In this document: positions 17,330 to 25,596 of the stretch, in pieces
Layout: each line of letters opens with the position of its first letter
Position numbering within the stretch: the first letter of the stretch is position 1
NCBI RefSeq assembly: GCF_000426645.1
Contig: NZ_AUFT01000025.1
Span: 1-47,144 of the forward strand
Direction: 5' to 3'
Source: Nakamurella lactea DSM 19367
GTDB lineage: Bacteria > Actinomycetota > Actinomycetes > Mycobacteriales > Nakamurellaceae
DNA: 47,144 nucleotides
Notes under the pieces: model-generated
The model's input: the letters and a program-made list of their open reading frames with translations, nothing else
Told to the model about the DNA's origin: nothing
Databases searched by the model: none
Program-made: the position numbers and the translations under genes

Positions 17330-18310
17330 TCAGTTCAAAGGGGCGTAGCCAAGGTCGAGATCGACGACGTTGAGGACCGACTGCCCGGTCAAGTAGCGCC
17401 GAAGATTCGTGACGAACAGGTCGACCATGGCCGTCTCCCAACCAACGAAGTCAGCGGACATATGGGGCGAGAGAAGTACCCGATCGTGCTGCCACAACGG
17501 GTGGTCCGGCTCCAGCGGCTCCCGCCACACCACGTCAAGCCCGACGCCACCGAGCCGGCCGCTGTCGATCTCCTGCACCAGCGCCGCTTCCTCGATCACC
17601 GGACCCCGCCCGATGTTGACGATCACCGCACCGTCCGGCAACGCTGCAAGCTCGGTTGCCCCAACCATCCCGCGGGTCTCTTCCGTGAGTGGGGTCGCGA
17701 CGACCACGTATGCGGCCTCAGCCATCGCCCTCTCCAGTTGGTCCGCGCCGACCACTTGATCGAACCCGTTGATGTGGCGAGCGGTGCGACCGACGCCGAT
17801 CACCCGCATGCCCATGGACTTCGCCCTGCACGCGAGTTCGCGGTTCACGGCACCAACGCCGACCGTCACCAGCGTCGTGCCCGCAAGCAGTCGGGTCTCG
17901 CGGGGGCGCCATCGCCGATCGGCTTGGTCCGCGAGGGTGGTCGGCAGATCCTTGGCGTGGGCCAACATCAGGGTGAGCGCGTATTCGGCCATCGCGACCG
18001 CCGTGACGCCCCGAGAGTTGGTCACGGTGAGCTGCCGCCGACGGACCTCCGCCGAAAGCGAGGCATCGACGCCGACTGCGGCGACATGCACCCACCGCAG
18101 ATCGGTGAGCCGGCCAATGGCGTCCGGCACCACAGTGCTGCGGAAGTTCCAGACAAAGGCGATCTCGATGTCGCCGGCGTCGGCGGGGACCCCGTCGACG
18201 CCGGTCACGAGGACCAGGTCGACCAGGCCCTCGACGGATCGACGCAGTCCTGGCGGCTCGATGCCGTTGGGGCGCAGGGCCACCAGGACGCGTGGACGGG
18301 CAGGACTCAC
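17330..18310 (-). CDS. D-2-hydroxyacid dehydrogenase (second, divergent)
   Basis: This is a 326-residue protein with a GTG start at 18310 overlapping the LLM-gene stop (GTGA). Catalytic residues are present: Arg in N-I-G-R-G-P, Glu in W-R-E-P-L-E-P and His in L-S-P-H-M-S. The NAD fold is unusual: T-V-G-V-G-A-V-N keeps two glycines but has Asn at the third position. The basic residues in V-G-R-T-A-R after the second strand could favour NADP(H). It is only distantly similar to the other dehydrogenase of the operon, so the two probably act on different substrates or in opposite directions. Confidence 0.88.
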   Translation of the reverse strand: MSPARPRVLVALRPNGIEPPGLRRSVEGLVDLVLVTGVDGVPADAGDIEIAFVWNFRSTVVPDAIGRLTDLRWVHVAAVGVDASLSAEVRRRQLTVTNSRGVTAVAMAEYALTLMLAHAKDLPTTLADQADRRWRPRETRLLAGTTLVTVGVGAVNRELACRAKSMGMRVIGVGRTARHINGFDQVVGADQLERAMAEAAYVVVATPLTEETRGMVGATELAALPDGAVIVNIGRGPVIEEAALVQEIDSGRLGGVGLDVVWREPLEPDHPLWQHDRVLLSPHMSADFVGWETAMVDLFVTNLRRYLTGQSVLNVVDLDLGYAPLN

Positions 18311-19329
18311 GGCTGGGCGGCCAGCGGAACAACTTCCTTGGCGAACCGGGTCATGTGCTCGAGGCCGAACTCCGAGTCTTCCCAGCCGTGCAGGTAGAAG
18401 TCCATCACCAGGTGGTCGACACCGGCGTCCAGCAGTCCGGCGAGGCGCTTAGCCGCGTCCTGCGGGCGACCGATCATCAGCCGCTCCTCCGGCCGGGCGA
18501 TGCTCGGGTCGTCCTTCTTCTCCAGTGCCTGGTCCAGGGTCATCCCGTTGGTCCTGGCGATCAACCGCGGAATCGCCCAATCCTTGATCCACTGTTCGTC
18601 TTCGCTGATCATGCCGTAATTGACCACAGCCAGTTCGAGCCGCTTCTCCCGCCCGAACTTCTCGCTCTTGGCAGCGAGGGTCGGGATCATCTCGTCCCGC
18701 ACCTCCTGTTCGGTGGGGAACAGCGGATAGAACGCCTCGGCGAACCGGGCCGATCGGTCCAGCGACTTCTCGCCGCCGCCGATCCACATTGGGAACGGTT
18801 GTTGGACCGGGCGTGGGTTGAGTTCGAGGCCCGCAGACTCCCAGATCCCATCGGACTCAACTGCTTCACCCGCCCAGAGTTTGGTCATGACGTCCAATGC
18901 CTCGTCCATCCGCTTGCCGCGGCGCTTGGAGTCGACCATGCCGACCGAGTAGTCCTCGTCCCACCAACCGAGCACCGGCACTGCCAGGGCACGGCCGTTG
19001 CTGGCGTTGTCCAACGACGCGAAATACTGCGCCCAGACGAACGGGTGCAAAGCAGGCACGACAAATTCGAAGGCGATCTTGATCCGGCTGGTCTCCCTGG
19101 CCAGGATCGGCATCAGCACCATTGGGTCGAACAGGTACCGAGTACCGAACTCCGCGAAGCTCTTGGTCTTCGGCATGGTGAAGTGCCACGGCACATGGAC
19201 CGCGTCGAAGCCCAGGTCCTCCGCCGCCTTAACGAACTTGATCATGGACGCGACGTCCGGTTCGTTGGCACCCCAGGGAAAGAGGTAGACCCGCAGCTTG
19301 CTGAAGATTTCTTCGGTAGTGAACGCCAT
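18307..19329 (-). CDS. LLM-class (luciferase-like) flavin/F420-dependent oxidoreductase
   Basis: The ATG at 19329 follows AAAGGAACCAAG and gives 340 residues; the longer frame is rejected. The fold is a luciferase-like TIM barrel. Markers are L-G-F-D-A-V-H-V-P-W-H-F early, A-F-E-F-V-V-P at the fourth strand, P-M-W-I-G-G-G in the middle and G-V-D-H-L-V-M-D-F near the end. Family members use FMN (monooxygenases) or F420 (reductases, dehydrogenases); residues visible here do not settle which. Downstream of the 4-OT-like gene in unit A. The neighbouring fgd makes F420H2 a plausible cofactor. Confidence 0.88.
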   Translation of the reverse strand: MAFTTEEIFSKLRVYLFPWGANEPDVASMIKFVKAAEDLGFDAVHVPWHFTMPKTKSFAEFGTRYLFDPMVLMPILARETSRIKIAFEFVVPALHPFVWAQYFASLDNASNGRALAVPVLGWWDEDYSVGMVDSKRRGKRMDEALDVMTKLWAGEAVESDGIWESAGLELNPRPVQQPFPMWIGGGEKSLDRSARFAEAFYPLFPTEQEVRDEMIPTLAAKSEKFGREKRLELAVVNYGMISEDEQWIKDWAIPRLIARTNGMTLDQALEKKDDPSIARPEERLMIGRPQDAAKRLAGLLDAGVDHLVMDFYLHGWEDSEFGLEHMTRFAKEVVPLAAQP

Positions 19330-19390
19330 CTTGGTTCCTTTCGGCGTGGGGAGTAATCGGGTTGGGGCGGATCGAGGGGTGGCGTTGGCG

Positions 19391-19588
19391 TCAGTCGTCG
19401 GACATGTTGAGGTGCTTGTGGAACGTCGTCCCGTGCGTGCCCCACATCTTCGGGCTGTGCTCGGTAAGCAGCACCTGGATGTTCTCCAGGCGTGCACCGT
19501 TCGCTACCATCACGTCCGTGATGCCGGCGATGATCGCCTCCCGTTGTTCCTGCGTGCGGCTGGCGATGTCGACTCGGACGAAGGCCAT
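19391..19588 (-). CDS. 4-oxalocrotonate tautomerase-fold protein lacking Pro1
   Basis: This is a 65-residue protein. The ATG at 19588 follows AAAGGACACGAC, and no other start fits the fold. The pattern V-x-V-D-I-x-S-R-T-x-E-Q-R-E, a helix, then N-I-Q-V-L-L-T-E and W-G-T-H-G, matches 4-OT subunits. In 4-OT the residue after the removed Met is Pro1, the catalytic base; here it is Ala (M-A-F-V). The position of 4-OT Arg39 is Gln (I-Q-V). An Arg equivalent to Arg11 is kept. Canonical tautomerisation is therefore doubtful, although the fold and operon place (between aldehyde dehydrogenase and LLM enzyme) are normal for aromatic-ring catabolism. Confidence 0.8.
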   Translation of the reverse strand: MAFVRVDIASRTQEQREAIIAGITDVMVANGARLENIQVLLTEHSPKMWGTHGTTFHKHLNMSDD

Positions 19589-19640
19589 GTCGTGTCCTTT
19601 CTGTTGACAACTGATCGGATAGTGCTTGCGGGAACGGGTT

Positions 19641-21077
19641 TCAGGCCCGTTCGTAGGCAGTCTTGACCTGGGTATAGAACTCCTGGGCGTATCGGCCCTG
19701 CTCCTTGGGTCCGAACCCGGAGCGCTTGCGTCCGCCAAAGGCGACGTGCGGGTCGACCCCGGCAGTCGGCAGGTTGACCGTCACGATGCCAGTGTCCGCG
19801 CGCCGACGGAACTCGGTGGCTGCCCGCAGTGAGCTGGTGCAGATGCCGGCGACCAACCCGTAGGCGGTGTCGTTCGCACGCTTGATTGCCTGGTCCAGAT
19901 CGGCTACCGATTGCACGCTGGCGACCGGACCGAACGTCTCGGATCGGTTGATCTCGCATTCATTTCCGGCACCGATCACAACCGCCGGGGTCAGGAAGTG
20001 ACCATCGGTCGCCGCTCTAACGTGCCGACCACCGTGCACCTGGACGTCAGTCAGAGCCCTTGCGCCCTCGATCCTGTCGACGACATGCGCAAGTTGGCGC
20101 CCATCGACCACCGGCCCGATCTGGGTTGCCGGATCCAGCGCGTGCCCGATGCGCAGCGACTCGGTCCGGGCGAGCAACCGATCGACGAATATCTGGTAGA
20201 TCGGTTCCTCGACGTAGATACGGCTGGTCGCGGTACATCGCTGCCCGGTCGACATGAAGGCACCGTCCACGGCGCAGTCGACGGCCAGATCGAGGTCGGC
20301 ATCGGCCATCACCACCAGTGGGTTCTTCCCGCCGAGCTCGAGTTGGACCCGGACCAGCCGGCCGGCTGTCGCTGCGGCGATCGACACCCCCACCTCTTCG
20401 GATCCGGTGAAGGTGACGGCGTCGATGTCGGGGTGGGACACCAGGTGTGCGCCAATGTTCGAGCCCCTGCCGGTGACCACGTTGAACACGCCCGGCGGAC
20501 ACCCTGCCCGGTCGAGGATCTCAGCCAACGCTATGGCGCTCGCCGGCACCAATTCGGCCGGCTTCAGTATCACGGTGTTGCCATGGGCCAAGGCCGGTGC
20601 GCACTTCCAGGCCGGAATCGAGATCGGGAAGTTCCATGGTGTGATCACGCCGACGACCCCGACCGGCTCCCGGACGTGCGTCACGCTGACACCGGCCCGG
20701 ATCGAGTCCTGGAAATCCCCGACCAACCGTAGCGCCTCGCCCGCATGGAAGCGGAAGATCTGTGCCGCCCGCCGAACCTCGCCGATCGCCTCCGGAAGTG
20801 TCTTGCCTTCTTCCCTGGCAAGCAGCGTGCCCAGCGCGGTGGCGTCCGCATCGATCGCCGCCCCGACGCGGTCCAACAGATCCGCGCGGACCTGCGGCGA
20901 CTGTGCCGCCCAACCCGGTTGGGCCGACCGGGCCGCCACGACCGCCTGGTCGAGCAACTCCTGGTCAGCGTCGGCGAACAGCCCAATCACGTCGGTGACG
21001 TCAGAAGGGTTCACGTTCGGGACGAGCTCGGTCGCCACCACCCAGACACCGTTCAGATATGCGCCGTGCCGTTCCAT
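19641..21077 (-). CDS. NAD(P)-dependent aldehyde dehydrogenase
   Basis: With the ATG at 21077 this has 478 residues; a TTG at 21084-21086 is an alternative. The active site is complete: T-P-W-N-F-P (Asn ~149), L-E-L-G-G-K-N-P (Glu ~247) and G-Q-R-C-T-A (Cys ~281). It resembles the semialdehyde branch (alpha-ketoglutarate/succinic semialdehyde dehydrogenases) of the superfamily and would oxidise an aldehyde to the acid. It is the first gene of unit A. The palindromic operator at 21086-21101 sits 9 bp before the start, with no clear ribosome site, so the mRNA may be leaderless or very short-leadered. Confidence 0.92.
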   Translation of the reverse strand: MERHGAYLNGVWVVATELVPNVNPSDVTDVIGLFADADQELLDQAVVAARSAQPGWAAQSPQVRADLLDRVGAAIDADATALGTLLAREEGKTLPEAIGEVRRAAQIFRFHAGEALRLVGDFQDSIRAGVSVTHVREPVGVVGVITPWNFPISIPAWKCAPALAHGNTVILKPAELVPASAIALAEILDRAGCPPGVFNVVTGRGSNIGAHLVSHPDIDAVTFTGSEEVGVSIAAATAGRLVRVQLELGGKNPLVVMADADLDLAVDCAVDGAFMSTGQRCTATSRIYVEEPIYQIFVDRLLARTESLRIGHALDPATQIGPVVDGRQLAHVVDRIEGARALTDVQVHGGRHVRAATDGHFLTPAVVIGAGNECEINRSETFGPVASVQSVADLDQAIKRANDTAYGLVAGICTSSLRAATEFRRRADTGIVTVNLPTAGVDPHVAFGGRKRSGFGPKEQGRYAQEFYTQVKTAYERA

Positions 21078-21085
21078 GTTGTGCA

Positions 21086-21101
21086 ATGTAGCATGCTACA
21101 T
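21086..21101. promoter_or_regulatory. Perfect 16-bp palindrome, operator site 1
   Basis: ATGTAGCATGCTACAT is an exact palindrome in the 85-bp gap between the divergent aldehyde dehydrogenase and fgd genes. Related sequences lie in three other promoters of the island (32634-32651, 36323-36358, 42739-42752). Size and symmetry suit a FadR/GntR dimer. A further half-site-like CAACATG follows at 21103-21109. Confidence 0.8.
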
Positions 21102-21162
21102 GCAACATGTTCAAGCTGCGATCGTCAGGTTTGCAGCAGACACTTGAGGAAGAGAGATCGGA

Positions 21163-22194
21163 ATGTCGACGCGTTTCAGACTGGGCTACAAGGCATCTGC
21201 AGAGCAGTTCGGACCCCGCGACCTGGTGGAGTTCGGCGTCAGCGCCGAGCAGGCCGGGTTCGACTCGGCGATGGTCAGCGACCACTTCCAGCCCTGGCGC
21301 CACACAGGTGGGCACGCACCGTTCTCGCTGGCCTGGATGACGGCCGTCGGCGAACGCACGGAACGGATCGTTGTTGGTACATCGGTACTGACGCCCACCT
21401 TCCGCTACAACCCGGCCGTGGTGGCCCAGGCCTTCGCCACCATGGGTCTGCTGTACCCAGGGCGGGTGATCCTGGGGGTCGGCAGCGGTGAGGCACTGAA
21501 CGAGATCGCCACCGGGTTCCAGGGCAGCTGGCCGGAGTTCAAGGAACGGTACGGCCGGCTCCGGGAATCGGTGCGGCTGATCAGGCAGCTGTGGACCGGC
21601 GAACGGGTCGACTTCGACGGTGACTACTACCACGCAATCGGGGCCAGCATCTACGACGCACCCGTCGGTGGTATCCCGATCTATGTCGCCGCCGGCGGCC
21701 CATTGGTCGCCAAATACGCCGGGCGGTTTGGCGACGGATTCATCTGTACTTCCGGCAAGGGCATGGACCTGTACACCGAGAAACTGATCCCGGCAGTGCA
21801 GGAGGGTCGCGCAGCCGCCAAGGACCCGCACCGCGAGGTCGACCACTTGATCGAGATCAAGCTCTCCTATGACCGAGACCCGAGGCTCGCCCTGGAGAAC
21901 ACCCAGTTCTGGGCGCCTCTGTCGTTGACGGCCGAACAGAAGCACAGCATCGACGACCCGATCGAAATGGAACGCGCAGCCGACGCGCTGCCGCTGGAGC
22001 AAGTCGCCAAGCGGTGGATCGTTGCCTCCGACCCGCAGGCCGTGGTCGACCAGGTCAGGCCGTACGTCGAGGCCGGCTTCAACCATCTCGTGTTCCACTC
22101 CCCTGGGCACGATCAGCAGCGCTTCTTCGAGCAGTTCGCACAGGACCTTCATCAACCGCTCCGTGATCTGCAGTCCACCTCAGCCATCGGCTGA
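21163..22194 (+). CDS. fgd: F420-dependent glucose-6-phosphate dehydrogenase
   Basis: This is a 343-residue protein, ATG after GAGGAAGAGAGATCGGA. It follows mycobacterial FGD1 closely along its whole length as I recall that sequence. Landmarks include [43 protein letters not shown] and [13 protein letters not shown]. The FGD1 active-site residues Glu13, His40, Trp44 and Glu109 appear here as Glu14, His41, Trp45 and Glu110. The enzyme oxidises glucose-6-phosphate to 6-phosphogluconolactone and reduces F420, supplying F420H2 in the cytoplasm. It diverges from unit A behind a shared operator. Confidence 0.95.
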   Translation: MSTRFRLGYKASAEQFGPRDLVEFGVSAEQAGFDSAMVSDHFQPWRHTGGHAPFSLAWMTAVGERTERIVVGTSVLTPTFRYNPAVVAQAFATMGLLYPGRVILGVGSGEALNEIATGFQGSWPEFKERYGRLRESVRLIRQLWTGERVDFDGDYYHAIGASIYDAPVGGIPIYVAAGGPLVAKYAGRFGDGFICTSGKGMDLYTEKLIPAVQEGRAAAKDPHREVDHLIEIKLSYDRDPRLALENTQFWAPLSLTAEQKHSIDDPIEMERAADALPLEQVAKRWIVASDPQAVVDQVRPYVEAGFNHLVFHSPGHDQQRFFEQFAQDLHQPLRDLQSTSAIG

Positions 22195-22198
22195 GCCG

Positions 22199-22234
22199 TC
22201 CGGCGGTGCCGCGGCTCGCAGCGGCACCGCCGGA
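22199..22234. terminator. Strong bidirectional hairpin
   Basis: TCCGGCGGTGCCGC and GCGGCACCGCCGGA are perfect 14-bp arms around an 8-nt loop. The hairpin lies exactly between the convergent fgd (stop 22194) and M24 gene (stop 22235). It has no T-tract, as is usual for actinobacterial terminators. Confidence 0.8.
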
Positions 22235-23527
22235 TCACACCGTGATCCAGCCCCATTCCGTCGTCCACGGAACCCGGGACATCTGCAGCGCAGGACCGGA
22301 TTCCTGCACCACGAAGGTGTCGGAAAAGTTGGCGCTGAAACCGTCCACTGGGTCGTAGAGGCCAGGCTCAACGGAGAAGCACATGCCCGGCTCAAGGACG
22401 GTGCCATCGCCGAGTGCGAGCCACGGCGGCTGGTGTCCCTCCGGCCCCTGGCCGTGCGCCGGCCGGTGATACAAGTGGCCCTGCATCCCTGCATCGATCT
22501 GGAATCGATGGATCACCGCAGCGACCTCACCGCAGGTCCGGCCTGCCTGCAACTGCTCGCGTTGCAGTAGACAACTGTCCCGCACCACAGTCCACAGCCG
22601 CTCGCGGCGACTTGTGCGCGGCGAGATGACGTAAGGCCGATAACACTCACCGCCGTACCCTCCTAGTCGGATGACGCCGGAGACTTGCAGCGGCCCACCT
22701 GGTTCGATCTTGGAGTACCGGAATTGATTGGGGTGGGGATATCCGGTCACCCGGCCCGCCCGCACCCATCCCAGGTCGACGGCCACGCCGACGCCCCGAT
22801 GCGGCTCGCCGTCCAAGCCGAGGTCCGGAACGATCAAACTGAGTGCGTGCTCGGTCATCGCCGTCCGCAGGTCGTAGTCCGTCAGCCCTGGTCGGTAGTC
22901 GGTGAGCAGGAAGTCGCGGGCGAAGGCGTGCACCCGCTCGAAGTAGCCGTAGGCCCGCCGAATGAGGGCAAGTTCCTCGGGCCGCTTGTGGACTCTGGAC
23001 CGAAGGCATCGGTCCCGCAACGATTGGGGCGCATAACCGAGGGCTCGCTGCGCAGTGATACGGTCCGCACCCTCGACATTTCGATCCAACATCAGGCTGC
23101 CGGGCGCGGTGAGCCCCCGGCCGGCGCAGATGCTCAACGCCCAGTCCCACAGATCGAGGGCCGGACCGGGTTCGGCTGTCCCGCGGCTCGGGAACTGGCC
23201 GGCGACGTGGGGGTAGTCGAAATACTCCGCGCCGTCGGCGAACCACCAGCTGGTCACCAGTTCTCGATCGAGCGTCGGGTAGAACCAGAACGGAGCGGAA
23301 CCCCCGACGGTGAGTAGCGCGTACAACGGACGCTCGGTGGTAGCGGCCCACAGCCCGGTGTAGTGCACGATGTTCCACGGATCGGTGAGCAGCACCGCAC
23401 GCCCACCCAGGCCGGCGACTTCAGCCAGCAACTCTTCGGACCGCTGTCGGTTGAACTCCAGCGGCAGTCGGGTGTCGATGGACGGCTGGATCGCCGGCTC
23501 GGGAAGGAACAGGTCGACCGAGCTCAC
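22235..23527 (-). CDS. M24-family (creatinase/aminopeptidase P-like) protein with altered metal site
   Basis: This is a 430-residue protein; its GTG start at 23527 overlaps the previous stop (GTGA). The N-terminal creatinase-like domain is followed by a pita-bread domain. H-R-P-A-H-G-Q-G and F-S-V-E-P-G-L-Y keep the usual His and first Glu. But the strand that normally gives two Asp ligands reads R-L-G-G-Y-G-G-E-C-Y-R without them, and the last Glu position (E-D-T in peptidases) reads F-S-D-T. A two-metal aminopeptidase is therefore unlikely. A metal-free hydrolase like creatinase, or another amide/lactam hydrolase, is more plausible. It is the last gene of unit B. Confidence 0.82.
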   Translation of the reverse strand: MSSVDLFLPEPAIQPSIDTRLPLEFNRQRSEELLAEVAGLGGRAVLLTDPWNIVHYTGLWAATTERPLYALLTVGGSAPFWFYPTLDRELVTSWWFADGAEYFDYPHVAGQFPSRGTAEPGPALDLWDWALSICAGRGLTAPGSLMLDRNVEGADRITAQRALGYAPQSLRDRCLRSRVHKRPEELALIRRAYGYFERVHAFARDFLLTDYRPGLTDYDLRTAMTEHALSLIVPDLGLDGEPHRGVGVAVDLGWVRAGRVTGYPHPNQFRYSKIEPGGPLQVSGVIRLGGYGGECYRPYVISPRTSRRERLWTVVRDSCLLQREQLQAGRTCGEVAAVIHRFQIDAGMQGHLYHRPAHGQGPEGHQPPWLALGDGTVLEPGMCFSVEPGLYDPVDGFSANFSDTFVVQESGPALQMSRVPWTTEWGWITV

Positions 23528-25488
23528 AACGACCCGCCCAGGTGTTCCAGGAAGTACCTCGCCATAGCCGAGGAGACGTACTCCCCTCGGAACCCAGAGA
23601 AGTGATGCGGCTGTTCATTGACCGGCAGGAAGTCGAACGGCTTGCCTGCCTCCATCAGTTTGTCGACGAGCTGCAGTGACGCAGCAAACGGCACGTTCAC
23701 GTCGGACGTCCCGTGCACGATCAGCAATTTGCCGACCAGACGGTCCAACATCGGGTACAGCGACAGCTTGTCGTATCCGGCGATGTCGTCCGCGAGCGGG
23801 CCCATGACGCATTCGATCGGTCCCGGCCCGTTGCCCTCGCGCATCTCGTAGACGCCGTTGACGGCAACACCTACCTTGTACACCTCCGGCGCCTCGAGCA
23901 GGGCCCGCGCCGTGAAGTACCCGCCGTAGGAACGGCCGTACACGCCCACCCGGTCGAGGTCGAGGTACGGCCGGTCCTGCGCCAGTTCCCGCAGTGCCGC
24001 GACATGATCGCTTATCACCTCGCCCGCGAAGTTTCGGTAAGCGACGTCGTGGAACTCCTTCGAGCGTTCCGGCGTGCCGCGGCCGTCGAGCATCACTACT
24101 GCGAACCCGAGCTGCGCCAACGCATGGGACTGGATGCCGTTGGCGTCCAGCAATTGTTGGGGGACAAATGCACTGTTTGGCCCGGCATAGATCGATTCGA
24201 TCACCGGGTAGCTCCGTTGCGGGTCGAAGTCCGCCGGCAGGAACAGTTGCCCGTGCAACACCGTCACACCGTCGGCGGCGATCACCGTGAATTCCTCTGG
24301 CGGCGTCCACGGCGCGTCCGCAGGGGTCTTGATCTCACCGGTTAGCACACGCTGCGACTGTTTACCGTCCACCGCAAGCAGATCCACGACCGGTGCATTC
24401 TCCATGCTCGCGTGCCGGTCGGCCAGCCAACGCCGGTCCGGCGACAGACTGCCGGAATGGACGCCGCGTCCTGAGGTAAGAGTCTCGACACCGCCACCGT
24501 CCAGCCGTGCCCGACCCAAATGAACGTCGTACGGGTGGTCTGGGTCTGAATGGGCTTCGAAGTACACCCAGCCTCCGGCCTCGTCAACGCCGAACACCCT
24601 AGTCACCGCCCAGTCGCCGGCCGTCACAGTCGCCACCAGGACACCGTCGTCGTCGTGGCGGTACAGGTGCGCGAACCCGGAACGTTCACTGAGCCACAGT
24701 TGCCCCTCGTTGCGCGGCAGCAGCGTGACGGAAAGACCCTTTTCCCAATACGAAACCCAGGTCGTCGAACGCTCTTCCCGCACCACCCTGGTCGCTCCGG
24801 TCGCCGGATCAACGGCCAGCAGCACGTACGGGTTCTTGTACCGGTTGGCCTTCAACAAGTATGCCTGTTTGCCGTCGGCGCTCCAGCCGACCGGCCGGAG
24901 GTCCTGTTCGGGTTCCGGCCCCGAGTCGACCTCCACCGCATCCCGGCTGATCCGATGGATCACGAATGCGCGGGTCGACTCGACGGCGCCGCCGACGCTT
25001 CCAGCCGGAAAGAAGTCGACCTCTTCACGCGGCTTGAGCCAATGCACAACCGGAAACAAGTCCATCCGTCGGGTGTCCGTTCGTCGGGCGAGCAACTGCA
25101 AGCCGTCCGGCGACCAGGTGGCACCTGCCCCGTCCCAGCGATTGCGCGGTTCACCCGTGTTCGTCAGCGGAACGATGCGGTCGTCCACCGCCCAACGCGT
25201 GCCAAGATCGTCACCAACCTCGGTGGCGAAGAACTCACCACCCGGCCCCGGCACCTCGAACACGGTAGGCCGACCGATCTTGAAGGCTGAACGGATCGGC
25301 CGGGCTGCGACCGGCGGTTCCCGGTCGAGCGGACGCGTCTGCCTGGTCGACAGATCGGTCGACCAATGGCGGCCGTCTGCGCTGCAGATCAGTCCCGAGT
25401 CGGCCCACCGGGTGCGGACATCGCCGTTGGCGACATGGTCGGCAAATCGGAGGAATTCGCGGTAACGGGGATCGAGGTCGTCGTTCAT
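23524..25488 (-). CDS. Prolyl-oligopeptidase-family (S9) serine peptidase
   Basis: The ATG at 25488 (AAGGA upstream) gives 654 residues. The first ~400 form a beta-propeller like that of DPP-IV/acylaminoacyl peptidases. The C-terminal alpha/beta-hydrolase has G-R-S-Y-G-G (Ser ~520), H-G-T-S-D-V-N-V-P (Asp ~596) and Q-P-H-H-F (His ~628). All three catalytic residues are present. No signal peptide is seen, so it should act in the cytoplasm on imported peptides or peptide-like conjugates. It follows the GGT-like gene by 108 bp and is coupled to the M24 gene. Confidence 0.93.
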   Translation of the reverse strand: MNDDLDPRYREFLRFADHVANGDVRTRWADSGLICSADGRHWSTDLSTRQTRPLDREPPVAARPIRSAFKIGRPTVFEVPGPGGEFFATEVGDDLGTRWAVDDRIVPLTNTGEPRNRWDGAGATWSPDGLQLLARRTDTRRMDLFPVVHWLKPREEVDFFPAGSVGGAVESTRAFVIHRISRDAVEVDSGPEPEQDLRPVGWSADGKQAYLLKANRYKNPYVLLAVDPATGATRVVREERSTTWVSYWEKGLSVTLLPRNEGQLWLSERSGFAHLYRHDDDGVLVATVTAGDWAVTRVFGVDEAGGWVYFEAHSDPDHPYDVHLGRARLDGGGVETLTSGRGVHSGSLSPDRRWLADRHASMENAPVVDLLAVDGKQSQRVLTGEIKTPADAPWTPPEEFTVIAADGVTVLHGQLFLPADFDPQRSYPVIESIYAGPNSAFVPQQLLDANGIQSHALAQLGFAVVMLDGRGTPERSKEFHDVAYRNFAGEVISDHVAALRELAQDRPYLDLDRVGVYGRSYGGYFTARALLEAPEVYKVGVAVNGVYEMREGNGPGPIECVMGPLADDIAGYDKLSLYPMLDRLVGKLLIVHGTSDVNVPFAASLQLVDKLMEAGKPFDFLPVNEQPHHFSGFRGEYVSSAMARYFLEHLGGSL

Positions 25489-25596
25489 GTTCCTTCGTTT
25501 CGGTTCCCGGGACCCTGCGGCGGGTCCCACATGGTCGGTGTGTCGTGAATGCCGGCGTTGCCTCCTCCCGGCTTCGATCGTCCGGGTTCGGCGTCA

